From Formivibrio citricus (GTDB lineage Bacteria; Pseudomonadota; Gammaproteobacteria; Burkholderiales; Chitinibacteraceae), in assembly GCF_900115065.1 (NCBI RefSeq), contig NZ_FOVE01000015.1:32538-96537 (forward strand): DNA of 64,000 nucleotides, given 5' to 3'. Of this stretch, positions 48,466 through 58,649 are shown piece after piece. The notes beneath the pieces were generated by a model that made no database searches, was not told where the DNA came from, and saw nothing but the letters and a program-made list of their open reading frames with translations. A program made the position numbers and the translations under genes. The number at the start of each line of letters is the position of its first letter. Within the stretch, counting starts at the first letter, position 1.

Positions 48466-49677
48466 TCAATGTGCCGCCCACTGCACGGTGTTGATATCGA
48501 TGCCTTCCTTGAACATGTCCCACAGCGGGGAAAGTTCGCGCAGTTTGCCGATTTTTTCCTGGATCAGTTTGACCGTGAAGTCGATGTCCTCTTCGGTGGT
48601 GAAACGCCCGATCGAGAAGCGGATCGACGAGTGCGCCAGTTCGTCGGAACGACCGAGGGCGCGCAGCACGTAGGAGGGCTCCAGGCTGGCGGAGGTGCAG
48701 GCCGAGCCGCTGGAGACCGCGAGTTCCTTGAGCGCCATGATCAGCGATTCGCCTTCGACGAAGTTGAAGCTCACGTTCAGGTTGTGCGGTACGCGTTGTC
48801 CGAGGTCACCGTTGAGGTGGACTTCCTCGATCTGGCTCAGGCCCGCCCACAGCTTGTCGCGCAGCCGGCGGATGCGTTCATTTTCGGTGGCCATTTCTTC
48901 CTTGGCGAGACGGAAAGCCTCGCCCATGCCGACGATCTGATGCGTGGCGAGCGTTCCGGAGCGGAAGCCCCGCTCGTGGCCGCCGCCGTGCATCTGCGCT
49001 TCCAGTCGCACACGCGGCTTGCGGCGTACGTACAGCGCGCCGATGCCTTTGGGGCCGTAAGTCTTGTGCGCGGAAAAACTCATCAGGTCGACCTTGAGCT
49101 TTTCCAGGTCGATTTCCATCTTGCCGGTGGCCTGCGCGGCATCGACGTGGAAGATGATGCCGCGTTCGCGGCACAGGTTGCCGATGGTTTCGATGTCCTG
49201 GATGACGCCGATTTCGTTGTTCACGGCCATCACCGAAACAAGAATGGTGTCCGGTCGCAGGGCGGCTTTCAGCTCTTCCAGATCGATCAGACCGTTTTCC
49301 TGCACGCCGAGGTAGGTCACTTCGAAGCCCTGGCGTTCGAGTTCACGTGCGGTGTCGAGGATCGCCTTGTGCTCGGTCTTGACGGTGATGATGTGGCGCC
49401 CTTTGGTCTTGTAGAACTGCGCCGCGCCCTTGAGCGCCAGGTTGTCGGACTCGGTGGCGCCGGATGTCCAGACGATTTCCTTGGGGTCGCAGTTGACCAG
49501 CGCAGCAACCTGTTCGCGGGCTTGCTCGACGGCAGCCTCGGCTTCCCAGCCGTAGGCGTGCGAGCGCGATGCCGGGTTGCCGAACATTTCGGTCAGGTAG
49601 GGAATCATTTTTTCTGCCACGCGCGGATCGACCGGGGTGGTGGCGGAATAGTCCAGATAAATCGGTTTCTTATTCAT
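48466..49677 (-). CDS. iscS: Cysteine desulfurase IscS
   Basis: A 403-residue PLP enzyme that removes sulfur from cysteine for Fe-S clusters and tRNA thiolation. The PLP lysine lies in [12 protein letters not shown] and the catalytic Cys327 in [22 protein letters not shown]-terminus [21 protein letters not shown] and the C-terminal tail match group I IscS. Nine nt downstream of iscR. Confidence 0.98.
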   Translation of the reverse strand: MNKKPIYLDYSATTPVDPRVAEKMIPYLTEMFGNPASRSHAYGWEAEAAVEQAREQVAALVNCDPKEIVWTSGATESDNLALKGAAQFYKTKGRHIITVKTEHKAILDTARELERQGFEVTYLGVQENGLIDLEELKAALRPDTILVSVMAVNNEIGVIQDIETIGNLCRERGIIFHVDAAQATGKMEIDLEKLKVDLMSFSAHKTYGPKGIGALYVRRKPRVRLEAQMHGGGHERGFRSGTLATHQIVGMGEAFRLAKEEMATENERIRRLRDKLWAGLSQIEEVHLNGDLGQRVPHNLNVSFNFVEGESLIMALKELAVSSGSACTSASLEPSYVLRALGRSDELAHSSIRFSIGRFTTEEDIDFTVKLIQEKIGKLRELSPLWDMFKEGIDINTVQWAAH

Positions 49678-49686
49678 GGCGGTATC

Positions 49687-50172
49687 TCAGGAAAGCGCGG
49701 AAGACGGTTCGGCGAGTTGTTTGAACCGCAGGGCAAACTGTACGACGCTAGCCCCGTTTTTTTTGGCTTCGGAGTGTTCGATCAGTTGTGCCAGGGTGAT
49801 CGATTCCAGATAGCTGAAAATGGTCTCATTGAGGCCGGACCATAGATCGTGGGTCATGCAGGGTTCATCATTCTGGCAGCAGTGGTGGTCACCGCTGCAT
49901 TGGGTGGTATCCAAAGGCTCGTCAACGGCGATGACGATGTTGGCTACGGTGATGTCCTGCGTCGGGCGGGCCAGGCAATAGCCGCCGCCGGGGCCGCGAA
50001 CCGAATCGACCAGTTTACGGCGGCGTAGTTTGCCGAAAAGCTGTTCCAAGTACGAGAGGGAGATACCCTGGCGTTCGCTGATGCCGGCGAGCGTTACGGG
50101 GCCGCGTCCGCCGTTCAGGGCAAGATCTAGCATGGCGGTGACGGCGAAACGACCTTTGGTGGTGAGGCGCAT
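49687..50172 (-). CDS. iscR: Fe-S-responsive transcription regulator IscR
   Basis: A 161-residue Rrf2-family regulator. It has the winged helix (LTTKGRFAVTAMLDLAL, then ISLSYLEQLFGKLRRRKLV) and [2Fe-2S] ligands Cys92, Cys98/Cys99 and Cys105 with His108 (QCSGDHHCCQNDEPCMTHDLW). The extra adjacent Cys makes the exact ligand set slightly ambiguous (gaps of 5 and 6). Holo-IscR represses the isc operon; a matching operator overlaps the promoter just upstream. Confidence 0.96.
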   Translation of the reverse strand: MRLTTKGRFAVTAMLDLALNGGRGPVTLAGISERQGISLSYLEQLFGKLRRRKLVDSVRGPGGGYCLARPTQDITVANIVIAVDEPLDTTQCSGDHHCCQNDEPCMTHDLWSGLNETIFSYLESITLAQLIEHSEAKKNGASVVQFALRFKQLAEPSSALS

Positions 50173-50206
50173 GGCTTTGCTTCCTGCTGCATCCGTTTAT
50201 GGACAA

Positions 50207-50239
50207 ATCCTAGAATATCCTAGTTTTTTAGTCAACTAA
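50207..50239 (-). promoter_or_regulatory. isc promoter with overlapping IscR type 1 site
   Basis: On the minus strand TTGACT (50235-50230) and TAGGAT (50212-50207) are spaced by 17 bp. The sequence over the -35 and spacer, TTAGTTGACTAAAAAACTAG (continuing GATAT), matches the type 1 IscR consensus ATASYYGACTRWWWYAGTCRRSTAT at about 20 of 25 positions. This predicts autorepression by holo-IscR, as in E. coli. Confidence 0.65.
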
Positions 50240-50284
50240 AAACCCGGATGGTTTTGTCAACTATTCACGCATTCATTGTGCGGT

Positions 50285-51037
50285 TCAGTCCACGATCTTG
50301 TTGAGGTAATTTGGGTCGAATTTGTCGGCTGTGGCGCGCTCTTCTTCGCAATTCACACCCAGTTGTTCAAGGCGCGCAAGGATGCGTTCAATGCGTGAAT
50401 CGATGGTCACGGAATGATCGAGCAGGCCGTGAATGGCTTTAACCACCGGGTCGTTCATGTCGCTGGAAATGCCGTAAGCGGAAAACCCCAGTTGTTCGGC
50501 TTTTTCCACGCGCGCCTGTTCGGTTTCGCCGTCGATGATGCGTGCCGGAATGCCGACGGCAGTGGCTCCGGTGGGGACGTCTTTGACGACGACGGCATTG
50601 GAGCCGACCTTGGCTCCGGCATGCAGGGTGATCGGGCCGAGAACCTTGGCCCCCGCGCCGATGATGACGCCACGTTCCAGCGTGGGGTGGCGCTTGCCGG
50701 CTTTCCATGAGGTGCCGCCGAGCGTGACCCCGTGATACAGCGTGCAGTCGTCGCCGATCTCGGCGGTTTCGCCGATTACGATGCCCATGCCGTGATCGAT
50801 GAAAACGCGCCGGCCGATGGTGGCGCCCGGATGGATCTCTATACCGGTCAGAAAGCGCGCGATATGCGACAGAAAACGCGCCGACCATTTCCAGTTGCGC
50901 TTCCAGAGTCCGTGCGAAACCGTGTGCAAGGTCAGTGCGTGCAGGCCCGGATAGCAGGTGATGACTTCCCATGTCGAGCGGGCGGCTGGATCGCGGTCGA
51001 AGACCACGCGGATGTTTTCACGCAGACGGGCAAACAT
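50285..51037 (-). CDS. cysE: Serine O-acetyltransferase
   Basis: A 250-residue SAT that makes O-acetylserine for cysteine synthesis. The hexapeptide beta-helix includes [42 protein letters not shown], with the catalytic His/Asp region, and [20 protein letters not shown]. It lies upstream of iscR with a 113-bp gap. The cysE-iscRS neighbourhood, also seen in other bacteria, links cysteine supply to sulfur mobilisation by IscS. It lacks the long N-terminal domain of E. coli CysE, as in the shorter bacterial form. Confidence 0.95.
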   Translation of the reverse strand: MFARLRENIRVVFDRDPAARSTWEVITCYPGLHALTLHTVSHGLWKRNWKWSARFLSHIARFLTGIEIHPGATIGRRVFIDHGMGIVIGETAEIGDDCTLYHGVTLGGTSWKAGKRHPTLERGVIIGAGAKVLGPITLHAGAKVGSNAVVVKDVPTGATAVGIPARIIDGETEQARVEKAEQLGFSAYGISSDMNDPVVKAIHGLLDHSVTIDSRIERILARLEQLGVNCEEERATADKFDPNYLNKIVD

Positions 51038-51158
51038 GGCTGGAACAATCGCTGTTCGTTAAAGTCGAGTATTTTACTCGTCTTTTTGAAAGGAGGGGAG
51101 ATGGCGGCGAATATTGGTTTTTTTGCCGCCATCCATTTTGACTGCTACCAGAGGTGCA

Positions 51159-51953
51159 TCAACAGGTGAAAATGCCGCGCTGCCTGAACTGGTTGCGCAC
51201 ACGCTCGGTGAGTTCAGGGGAAGGGGGCTGGACGTCGGTGAGTTCATACGCCATGCCGAGATCTTCCCACTTGTGCTCGCCCATCTTGTGGAACGGCAAG
51301 ACTTCCACGCGCTCGACGCCTTTGAGCGTGGCGATGAAATCGGCGAGTTTTTCCACGTCTTCGAAGTCGTCCGTGTAGCCGGGAACCAGCACGTAGCGAA
51401 TCCACATTTTCTTGCCCATGCGCGACATGCGCTCGGCGAAGTCCAGTGTCGGTTGCAGGGGTTTGCCGGTCAGGCGCTCGTATTTTTCCGGATTCATCTG
51501 CTTGATGTCGAGCAGAACCAGATCGACGTTGTCGAACCAGGCGTCCTCCAGTTGGCCGGCCAGGAAGCCTTGGGTGTCGAGTGCCGTATGCAGTTTCAGG
51601 TCGTGCTTGGCGCGGTAGAAGATTTCGCCCACAAAATGGGCCTGCATCAGCGGTTCGCCACCGGTGATGGTCAATCCTCCGGCGAAGCGCAGGAAGTTGG
51701 CGTACTTGCCGATGTCCTTCATGACCTCGTCGACCGACATCATTTTGCCGTTGCGCAGTTTCCAGGTGTCCGGATTGTGGCAGTACAGGCAACGGAACTG
51801 GCAACCGGAAACAAACAATGCGAAACGCATGCCGGGGCCGTCTACAGCGGCGCCGGTTTCGATCGAATGTACAAAGCCGGACAGCTTGCCGTTTTCATCC
51901 ACGCAGGCTGGGACGATTTCGCCCACGGGCTTGATGGGAATGGTTTCGCTCAT
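51159..51953 (-). CDS. pflA: Pyruvate formate-lyase activating enzyme
   Basis: A 264-residue radical SAM enzyme. The cluster motif is SGCQFRCLYCHNPDTW (C-x3-C-x2-C) and GGEPLMQ follows. It generates the glycyl radical on PflB under anoxic conditions. The N-terminus has a non-canonical extension (MSETIPIKPVGEIVPACVDEN) ahead of the usual start region. The start is ATG 51953; the frame upstream enters the pflB terminator. It is directly downstream of pflB, and a stem-loop between them should permit only partial readthrough. Confidence 0.95.
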   Translation of the reverse strand: MSETIPIKPVGEIVPACVDENGKLSGFVHSIETGAAVDGPGMRFALFVSGCQFRCLYCHNPDTWKLRNGKMMSVDEVMKDIGKYANFLRFAGGLTITGGEPLMQAHFVGEIFYRAKHDLKLHTALDTQGFLAGQLEDAWFDNVDLVLLDIKQMNPEKYERLTGKPLQPTLDFAERMSRMGKKMWIRYVLVPGYTDDFEDVEKLADFIATLKGVERVEVLPFHKMGEHKWEDLGMAYELTDVQPPSPELTERVRNQFRQRGIFTC

Positions 51954-52023
51954 GGCGGAATATCCAGGGAAATGTTCTGTTATAAGACCAAGCCCGGTTT
52001 GTTTGGTTGCATGCTGCAGGCCT

Positions 52024-52062
52024 GGATAAAAAACGGGTTGTCGGCAAGCCGGCAACCCGTTT
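52024..52062 (-). terminator. Stem-loop between pflB and pflA
   Basis: On the minus strand AAACGGGTTG pairs with CAACCCGTTT, extended by an imperfect GCCGG/CCGGC-like inner stem, and is followed by TTTTTT. It lies 36 nt after the pflB stop and would limit transcription into pflA, fitting the need for far less activase than lyase. Confidence 0.85.
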
Positions 52063-52098
52063 CTGTCTCGCTTTTCTCAACCCCGTACGGGGTCGGGA

Positions 52099-54351
52099 TT
52101 AGCAGTGCGTGTGGAAGGTACGGTTGATCACGTCCATCTGCTGTTCGCGGGTCAGCTTGATGAAGTTCACGGCGTAACCGGACACACGGATCGTGAGTTG
52201 CGGATACTTTTCCGGATGCTCCATGGCGTCCAGCAGGGTGTCGCGGTTCAGCACGTTCACGTTGACGTGGAAGCCGGAGGCCGAGCAGAAGCCGTCCAGG
52301 CAGTTCGTCAGGTTGTTCACTTGATCGCTCAGCGTGTGACCCAGCGAATCCGGCGTGGAGGTGGCAGTCCAGGAGATGCCGTCCAGTGCAGCTTCGTACG
52401 GCAGCTTGGCAACCGAAGCGCCCGAAGCCACAAAGCCAGACTTGTCGCGGCCGCTCATCGGGTTTGCACCCGGAGCAAACGGTTCGCCAGCGCGACGACC
52501 ATCCGGCGTGTTGCCGGTCTTCTTGCCGTACACCACGTTGGAGGTGATGGTCAGCACGGACTGGGTCGGCAAGCTGTTGCGGTAGGTCTTGTGCTTGCGG
52601 ATCTTGTTCATGAACTCTTCGACGATCCACACGGCGATCTGGTCAACGCGGTCATCGTTGTTGCCGAAGGCCGGGTATTCGCCTTCGATCGCGAAGTCGG
52701 TAGCCAGACCTTGTTCGTCACGGATGATCTTGACCTTGGCGTACTTCACTGCAGACAGCGAATCGGCGGTTACCGACAGGCCGGCAATGCCGCAGGCCAT
52801 GGTGCGCAGGATGTCGCGATCATGCAGCGCCATTTCGATACGTTCGTAGTGGTACTTGTCGTGCATGTAATGGATGGCGTTCAGCGCCTTGATGTAGGTC
52901 GCGGCCAGCCATTCCATCATTGCGTCGAACTTGGCAACCAGTTCGTCGTATTCGAGGTAATCGCCCTTGATCGGCTCGAAGCCTTCGGCAACCTTGAGAC
53001 CCATTTTTTCGTCCACGCCGCCGTTGATGGCGTACAGCATGGCCTTGGCCAGGTTGGCGCGAGCACCGAAGAACTGCATTTGCTTGCCGACGCGCATTGC
53101 GGATACGCAGCAGGCGATGGCGTAGTCGTCGCCCCAGTGCGGCAGCATCACGTCATCGGATTCGTACTGGATGGCGCTGGTTTCGATGGAAACCTTGGAG
53201 CAGAAGTCCTTGAAGCCCTTCGGCAGCTTGGTGGACCACAGAACGGTCAGGTTGGGTTCCGGTGCCGGGCCCAGGTTGTACAGGGTGTGCAGGAAGCGGA
53301 AGCTGTTCTTGCTGACCAGCGAGCGGCCATCTTCGGACATGCCGCCGATGGATTCGGTCACCCAGGTCGGGTCGCCGGAGAACAGTTGATCGTATTCCGG
53401 GGTGCGCAGGAAGCGGACGATGCGCAGCTTGATGACGAGGTGGTCAATGAATTCCTGGGCTTCGGCTTCGGTGATGGTGCCTTCCTTCAGGTCGCGCTCG
53501 ATGTAGGCGTCGAGGAAGGTGGAGATGCGGCCGATGGACATGGCGGCACCGTTTTGTTCCTTCACGGCACCGAGGTAGCCGAAGTAGGTCCACTGCACGG
53601 CTTCTTGAGCGGTTGCGGCCGGGCGGCTGATGTCGCAGCCGTAGGTGGCGGCCATCTGCTTCAGTTCGTTCAGGGCCTTGATCTGCTCGGACAGTTCTTC
53701 GCGGGTGCGCAGGACGTCTTCAGTGAAATCAACGTAGTCGAGTTCGGCTTTCTCGCGCTTCTTGTCCTTGATCAGGAAATCAACGCCGTACAGGGCAACA
53801 CGACGATAGTCGCCGATGATGCGGCCACGGCCGTAGGCATCGGGCAGGCCGGTAATCACGCCGGTCTTGCGGCAGGCCAGGATGTCCGGGCTGTAGGCGT
53901 CGAATACGCCCATGTTGTGGTCTTTGCGATACAGGTTGTAGGCTTCTTCAACCTTCGGGTCGAGCTTGAAGCCGTAGGCTTCCAAGCCGCTTTGCACCAT
54001 GCGCAGGCCGCCGTTCGGAACGATGGCGCGCTTCAGCGGAGCGTCGGTTTGCAGGCCGACGATCGTTTCCAGATCCTTGTTGATGTAGCCGGGACCGTGG
54101 GCAACGATGGAAGCGCCGATGTCGGCGGAAACGTCGAGCACACCCTTTTCGCGTTCCTTCTTCAGCAGGACGGAGAGCTCTTCCCACAGTTGCTTGGTGC
54201 GCGGGGTGGGGCCGGCCAGGAAGCTGTCATCACCGGTGTATTCGGTGTAGTTCTTTTGGATGAAGTCGCGAACATTAACCTTTGTTTGCCACTCGCCGCC
54301 GGCAAAACCGCGCCATGCTTCGATGCCAACTTTGGTTTCAGGTGCATTCAT
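52099..54351 (-). CDS. pflB: Formate C-acetyltransferase (pyruvate formate-lyase)
   Basis: A 750-residue glycyl radical enzyme converting pyruvate and CoA to acetyl-CoA and formate. The catalytic cysteine pair is in [15 protein letters not shown] and the radical glycine in [14 protein letters not shown] near the C-terminus. The N-terminus [33 protein letters not shown] is E. coli-like. It is under a perfect FNR/ANR box about 180 bp upstream, which predicts anaerobic induction. PflB is not universal in betaproteobacteria, so it is a useful lineage clue. Confidence 0.98.
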   Translation of the reverse strand: MNAPETKVGIEAWRGFAGGEWQTKVNVRDFIQKNYTEYTGDDSFLAGPTPRTKQLWEELSVLLKKEREKGVLDVSADIGASIVAHGPGYINKDLETIVGLQTDAPLKRAIVPNGGLRMVQSGLEAYGFKLDPKVEEAYNLYRKDHNMGVFDAYSPDILACRKTGVITGLPDAYGRGRIIGDYRRVALYGVDFLIKDKKREKAELDYVDFTEDVLRTREELSEQIKALNELKQMAATYGCDISRPAATAQEAVQWTYFGYLGAVKEQNGAAMSIGRISTFLDAYIERDLKEGTITEAEAQEFIDHLVIKLRIVRFLRTPEYDQLFSGDPTWVTESIGGMSEDGRSLVSKNSFRFLHTLYNLGPAPEPNLTVLWSTKLPKGFKDFCSKVSIETSAIQYESDDVMLPHWGDDYAIACCVSAMRVGKQMQFFGARANLAKAMLYAINGGVDEKMGLKVAEGFEPIKGDYLEYDELVAKFDAMMEWLAATYIKALNAIHYMHDKYHYERIEMALHDRDILRTMACGIAGLSVTADSLSAVKYAKVKIIRDEQGLATDFAIEGEYPAFGNNDDRVDQIAVWIVEEFMNKIRKHKTYRNSLPTQSVLTITSNVVYGKKTGNTPDGRRAGEPFAPGANPMSGRDKSGFVASGASVAKLPYEAALDGISWTATSTPDSLGHTLSDQVNNLTNCLDGFCSASGFHVNVNVLNRDTLLDAMEHPEKYPQLTIRVSGYAVNFIKLTREQQMDVINRTFHTHC

Positions 54352-54530
54352 GGTGGAACTCCTCTACTTGGGTTTGGTGGTTTGTCTGTTTGACTTAACC
54401 GGTATCGGCGTTTTTTTATCGTGCGATAGCACGAGTTTGCGCCGGATTTTTTGCAAGGCTATCACCCGTTAATTAAGTGTGCCCTGTAATTTTTTCATAA
54501 AGTTTGTGGCAGTTTATTCACCACAAAACA

Positions 54531-54544
54531 TTGATTTTTATCAA
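54531..54544 (-). promoter_or_regulatory. FNR/ANR box upstream of pflB
   Basis: TTGATTTTTATCAA is an exact match to the FNR consensus TTGAT-N4-ATCAA. It lies 180 bp before the pflB start in a 421-bp AT-rich intergenic region (54352-54772) that carries no gene. The strand is given as that of pflB; the palindrome itself has no direction. I could not place a convincing -10 element. Confidence 0.8.
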
Positions 54545-54772
54545 TGCGATTTGGTTTGTTTTTTTGTAACCTAAAAGGTTTTTCAAATTGTTTTTGTTTT
54601 GCCCTTTGCTGGCAGGAAAAGGTTGAATTTCCAGCGATGGGCAAACGGGGGCTAATGGTTGATATTAGTTGGTTTCCCGCAGTTTTTTTCAAGAGCAACC
54701 CGCTTTAAAAAACTGACAAACGGTACACGCATGATAACCGCAATACTCCGATTGCGTTGTTGCGTCGCAACA

Positions 54773-57700
54773 TCAATGTTGCACCGCGACATGCTCGCTT
54801 CCCAGGATAACTTTGATATTGGTCAACAAATCATCGTGTAAGGTTACGCGCCAGTTTTCACTTAAGCGTAGCAGACATTTTGCGTTTTGATTGTGATAAT
54901 CAATTTCAATTGGGCAGTTGCCGCCTCGCCACGGCGCCAGACATTCGGACAATTGCACGAGCGAAAGATTGCTGTCCATTTTTAGCACCAGGGCACGGGC
55001 AAAGCGGCTTCTGGCTTCGTGGATGTCGTAAATCCGGTCGGCTATGACCCGCACCCCGCCGCCATTGAAACGGTCCTCGCTGATCTTGCCTTCGATGACG
55101 AGCAGCGTGTCTTCCTTGAGCTTGGTGCGGTTGGCCTCGAATACTTCGCTGAATACCGAAACTTCCTGTTTGCCGTGACCGTCGTCGAGCTGCACGAAAG
55201 CCATGCGCCCGCGTTCGCCGTTCTTGACGCGCAGACCGGAAACGATGCCGGCGATGATCTGCAGTTCCTTTTGCGGTTGCAGACGATCCAGGCGGGTCTT
55301 GATGAACGGCTTGATTGTCTGGGCGTGCGCAGCAAACGGGTGCCCGGAAAGATAAAAACCGATGGCGGTTTTTTCCTCGGCGAGTTTTTGCCGGTCATCC
55401 CAGCGCGGCACTTCGATGGCTTCCACGGTCGGTGCGGCCGCCGGCTCCAGCATGTCGAACAGGCTGATCTGGTTGGCGTTGGCGGCTTCTGCTTCGGCGA
55501 CCTGCATGGCTTGTTCGACATTGGCCAGCAACCTTGCGCGGTGATCGTCCAGCGCATCGAAAGCGCCGGCGCGGATCAGGGCTTCGATCACGCGCTTGTT
55601 GACTTCCTTCTTGTCGGTACGGCGGCAAAGATCATAGAGATCCTTGAACGGGCCGTTTGCCTCGCGTTCGCGGACGAGCATTTCCACGGCGCCTTCGCCC
55701 ACGCCCTTGACTGCGCCCAGCGCATAGCGGATCTCTTTCTTGCCGACCGGGACGAACTTGTGGAAGCTGTGGTTGATGTCGGGCGGCAGGATCTTGAGAC
55801 CGTTCTTCTCGATGCAGTCGTCGTGAAACACCTTGAGCTGGTCGGTGTTGTCGAGTTCCGACGACATGGTCGCGGCCATGAATTCGGCGGGGTAGTAAGC
55901 CTTGAGCCAGGCGGTGTGGTAAGACACGACCGCGTAGGCGGCGGTGTGCGACTTGTTGAAGCCGTACTCGGCAAACTTGGTCATCAGGTCGAACAAGTTT
56001 TCCGCCAGGGCCGGATCGTAGCCTTTGGTTTTGGCACCTTCGGCGATGGTGCTGCGGTGGCGCGCCATTTCGGCGGCGTCCTTCTTGCCCATTGCCCGGC
56101 GCAGCATGTCTGCGCCGCCCAGCGTGTACCCGCCGATGATCTGCGAGATCTGCATCACCTGTTCCTGATACACGATCACGCCGTAGGTCGGTTCCAGGCA
56201 GGCGGTCAGGTCCGGGTGGTAATAATCCGGCGTTTCGATGCCTTTCTTGCGGTTGATGAAGGAATCGACCATACCCGAGCCGAGCGGGCCGGGGCGGTAG
56301 AGCGCCAGCACGGCGATGATGTCTTCGAAACGGTCGGGCTTGAGTTTTTCCAGTAGCCGCTTCATGCCGTCCGATTCAACCTGGAATACGGCGGTGGTGT
56401 TGGCATCCTGCAGGATCTTGTAGGCGGCGGGGTCTTCAAAGCCGAGGCTCATCAGGTCCAGGCGCTTGCCGGTGGTTTTTTCGATGTATTGCAGCGCCAG
56501 TTCGATAATGGTCAGGTTGCGCAGGCCCAAGAAGTCGAACTTCACGAGGCCGATGGCTTCCACGTCGCCCTTGTCGTATTGGCTGACCGGCGAGGCGTCA
56601 TCGCCTTCGCCTTGATAGAGCGGGCAGAAATCCGTGAGCTTGCCCGGCGCGATCAGCACGCCGCCGGCGTGCATGCCGATGTTGCGGGTCAGCCCTTCGA
56701 GCTTGAGCGCAAGCTCCCAGAGCTCCTTGACCTCGTCTTCGTTTTCCACGCGCTCCTTGAGCTCAGGAACCATCTCGACGGAGTCGGTCAGGCTGAACTG
56801 CTTGCCCGGCGCGGCCGGGATCATCTTCGAGAGGTTGTCGCAGAAAGTGTAAGGCAGGTCGAGTACGCGGCCGACATCGCGCACCACGGCCTTGGCGGCC
56901 ATGGTACCGAAGGTGGCGATCTGGCTGACCGCGTCGGCGCCGTATTTGTCGCGCACGTATTCGATGACGCGCCCGCGATTGTCCTGGCAGAAGTCGATGT
57001 CGAAGTCGGGCATGGAAACCCGTTCCGGGTTCAGGAAGCGTTCGAACAGCAGGGCGTAGGCCAGCGGGTCGAGATCGGTGATGCGCAGCGAATAGGCAAC
57101 GAGCGAGCCTGCGCCGGACCCCCGGCCCGGACCGACCGGACAGCCATTTTGTTTGGCCCAGCGGATGAAGTCCGCCACGATCAGGAAGTAACCGGGGAAG
57201 CCCATCTGGATGATGGTGTCGGTTTCGAACTTGAGTCGGGTTTCGTAGGTGGGGCGGTTTTGTTCGCGAACTACCGGATCGGGGAAAAGTTGCTCCAGGC
57301 GTTCTTCAAGGCCGCGCTTGGCTTCGAACACCAGAAAATCGTCCAGCGTCATGCCGTCCGGAGTCGGAAAATCCGGCAGGTAGTTCTTGCCCAGTTGCAC
57401 GGTGAAGTTGCAGCGTTTGGCGATTTCCACCGAGTTGGCCAAGGCTTCGGGAAGGTCGGCAAACAGCGCGCACATTTCCTCGCTGCTTTTGAAGTACTGC
57501 TCATCGGTGAAACGGCGCGGTCGGCGTTTGTCGGCCATCATGTAACCGTCCGCGATGCAGGTGCGTGCTTCGTGTGCCTTGAAGTCGTCCCGGTTCACGA
57601 ACTGGATCGGATGTGTGGCGACGATGGGTAGATCGAGCTCTTCGGCCAGTTGCAGGTGCATGCCAATGCTGGTTTCGCATTCCGCGTGGCCGCCGCGCTG

Positions 57701-58231
57701 TAGTTCCATATAGAAGTTGCCGGGAAACTGTTCCATCCACCAGCGTGCGGCGGCGCGCCCGGCGGAGAGGTTTCCGTTGATCGCGGCTTGGCCGATCTCC
57801 CCCAGCTGCGCGCCCGACAGGCAGATCAGGTCGGCATTGGAGGCGGCTGCCAGCCATGCTTTCTTGAGCTCGGCTCGACCGTGGTACTGGTTGCCGCGAA
57901 AAGCTTCCGACAAGAGTTCGCACAAGCGCCCGTAGCCGGCCCGGTTTTTGGCGATCAGCAAGGTGCGGAACGGTTTGTCGCGGTCTTCTTCGTTCTCGAT
58001 CCAGGCATCTACGCCGACGATTGGCTTGATGCCTTCCGAGCGGCAAGCCTTGTAATGCTTGACCATGCCGAAGAGGTTCATCAGGTCGGAGATGCCCAGC
58101 GCGGGCATGCTGTGTTTCTTGGCCTGTTTGACTGCTTCGTTGTCCTTGGGCTTGTCGCTGACGCGGACAAGACCGTCGGTTACTGAAAACTCGGAATGCA
58201 GGCGGAGATGGATAAAGGCGGGGGCGTTCAT
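54773..58231 (-). CDS. dnaE: DNA polymerase III subunit alpha
   Basis: A 1152-residue replicative polymerase of the DnaE1 type. The N-terminal PHP domain begins FIHLRLHSEFSVTDG. The polymerase domain has the first catalytic Asp pair in RVSMPDFDIDFCQDNR (the D-x-D motif) and GRGSGAGSLVAYSL. A helix-hairpin-helix and OB region follow, including IIAGIVSGLRVKNGERGRM. Start MNAPAFIHLRLHSEF (58231) is chosen by homology; the frame extends 83 further codons upstream without support, across the divergent yjfB-like promoter region. Confidence 0.97.
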   Translation of the reverse strand: MNAPAFIHLRLHSEFSVTDGLVRVSDKPKDNEAVKQAKKHSMPALGISDLMNLFGMVKHYKACRSEGIKPIVGVDAWIENEEDRDKPFRTLLIAKNRAGYGRLCELLSEAFRGNQYHGRAELKKAWLAAASNADLICLSGAQLGEIGQAAINGNLSAGRAAARWWMEQFPGNFYMELQRGGHAECETSIGMHLQLAEELDLPIVATHPIQFVNRDDFKAHEARTCIADGYMMADKRRPRRFTDEQYFKSSEEMCALFADLPEALANSVEIAKRCNFTVQLGKNYLPDFPTPDGMTLDDFLVFEAKRGLEERLEQLFPDPVVREQNRPTYETRLKFETDTIIQMGFPGYFLIVADFIRWAKQNGCPVGPGRGSGAGSLVAYSLRITDLDPLAYALLFERFLNPERVSMPDFDIDFCQDNRGRVIEYVRDKYGADAVSQIATFGTMAAKAVVRDVGRVLDLPYTFCDNLSKMIPAAPGKQFSLTDSVEMVPELKERVENEDEVKELWELALKLEGLTRNIGMHAGGVLIAPGKLTDFCPLYQGEGDDASPVSQYDKGDVEAIGLVKFDFLGLRNLTIIELALQYIEKTTGKRLDLMSLGFEDPAAYKILQDANTTAVFQVESDGMKRLLEKLKPDRFEDIIAVLALYRPGPLGSGMVDSFINRKKGIETPDYYHPDLTACLEPTYGVIVYQEQVMQISQIIGGYTLGGADMLRRAMGKKDAAEMARHRSTIAEGAKTKGYDPALAENLFDLMTKFAEYGFNKSHTAAYAVVSYHTAWLKAYYPAEFMAATMSSELDNTDQLKVFHDDCIEKNGLKILPPDINHSFHKFVPVGKKEIRYALGAVKGVGEGAVEMLVREREANGPFKDLYDLCRRTDKKEVNKRVIEALIRAGAFDALDDHRARLLANVEQAMQVAEAEAANANQISLFDMLEPAAAPTVEAIEVPRWDDRQKLAEEKTAIGFYLSGHPFAAHAQTIKPFIKTRLDRLQPQKELQIIAGIVSGLRVKNGERGRMAFVQLDDGHGKQEVSVFSEVFEANRTKLKEDTLLVIEGKISEDRFNGGGVRVIADRIYDIHEARSRFARALVLKMDSNLSLVQLSECLAPWRGGNCPIEIDYHNQNAKCLLRLSENWRVTLHDDLLTNIKVILGSEHVAVQH

Positions 58232-58367
58232 GATGGCAATTCTACCACTTCGGTCTGTCGGCGAGAGGGCGATTCCATCAAATCGGGAGCTTGCCATTTG
58301 TCGGATGTGGCTATCCGGCGGATGGCCGCGGCTGCTAGTGTTAGAGTGTAGCGAGGAGGTTTCCAAA

Positions 58368-58562
58368 ATGGATATGAGCTTGGTCAACGCGGCAAGCAAT
58401 GCCAGTCCGCAAAGCGCAAATGCCGGAGCGGCAGTTGCGGTGCTGAAGAAGGCGATGGACATGCAGGCCCAGACGGCCACAACCCTGTTGCAAGCGTTGC
58501 CGGCGCCTCAGAGCTACAACAATCCTCCCGGTCTTGGGGGCAACGTGGATGTGAAGGTCTGA
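58368..58562 (+). CDS. YjfB-like putative motility protein
   Basis: A 64-residue protein, MDMSLVNAAS followed by VAVLKKAMDMQAQTATTLLQALP and a C-terminal PGLGGNVDVKV. The VLKKAMDxQxQxAxxLLQALP core and N-terminal short helix match the YjfB (putative motility protein) family as I remember it. It has an excellent gaggagg ribosome site and its own terminator, so it is a genuine small gene despite its size. Function unknown; the link to motility is by family name only. Confidence 0.75.
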   Translation: MDMSLVNAASNASPQSANAGAAVAVLKKAMDMQAQTATTLLQALPAPQSYNNPPGLGGNVDVKV

Positions 58563-58580
58563 TGCCTTGGGGGGGATGCA

Positions 58581-58611
58581 CAAAGGGAGCCAATCGGCTC
58601 CCTTTGTTTTT
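58581..58611 (+). terminator. Terminator of the YjfB-like gene
   Basis: An 11-bp perfect stem (CAAAGGGAGCC 58581-58591 with GGCTCCCTTTG 58596-58606) with a 4-nt loop, then TTTTT. Confidence 0.93.
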
Positions 58612-58649
58612 GGCTTGCGGTAAAATCCGCGCTTCTCTGTGATTGCAGG

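Noticed and set aside
51101..51132. ATGGCGGC and GCCGCCAT inverted repeat between cysE and pflA.
   Set aside because: The loop is 16 nt and the minus-strand stem is not followed by T's, so it is not convincing as a pflA terminator.
52105..54393. A 762-codon plus-strand open frame antisense to pflB.
   Set aside because: It is the shadow of the GC-biased codon use of pflB. PflB has all active-site residues, while the antisense frame has no recognisable domain or ribosome site.
54813..54826. TTGATATTGGTCAA, one mismatch from an FNR box.
   Set aside because: It lies inside the 3' end of dnaE, about 460 bp from pflB. The perfect box at 54531 is a better candidate, so this one is probably chance.
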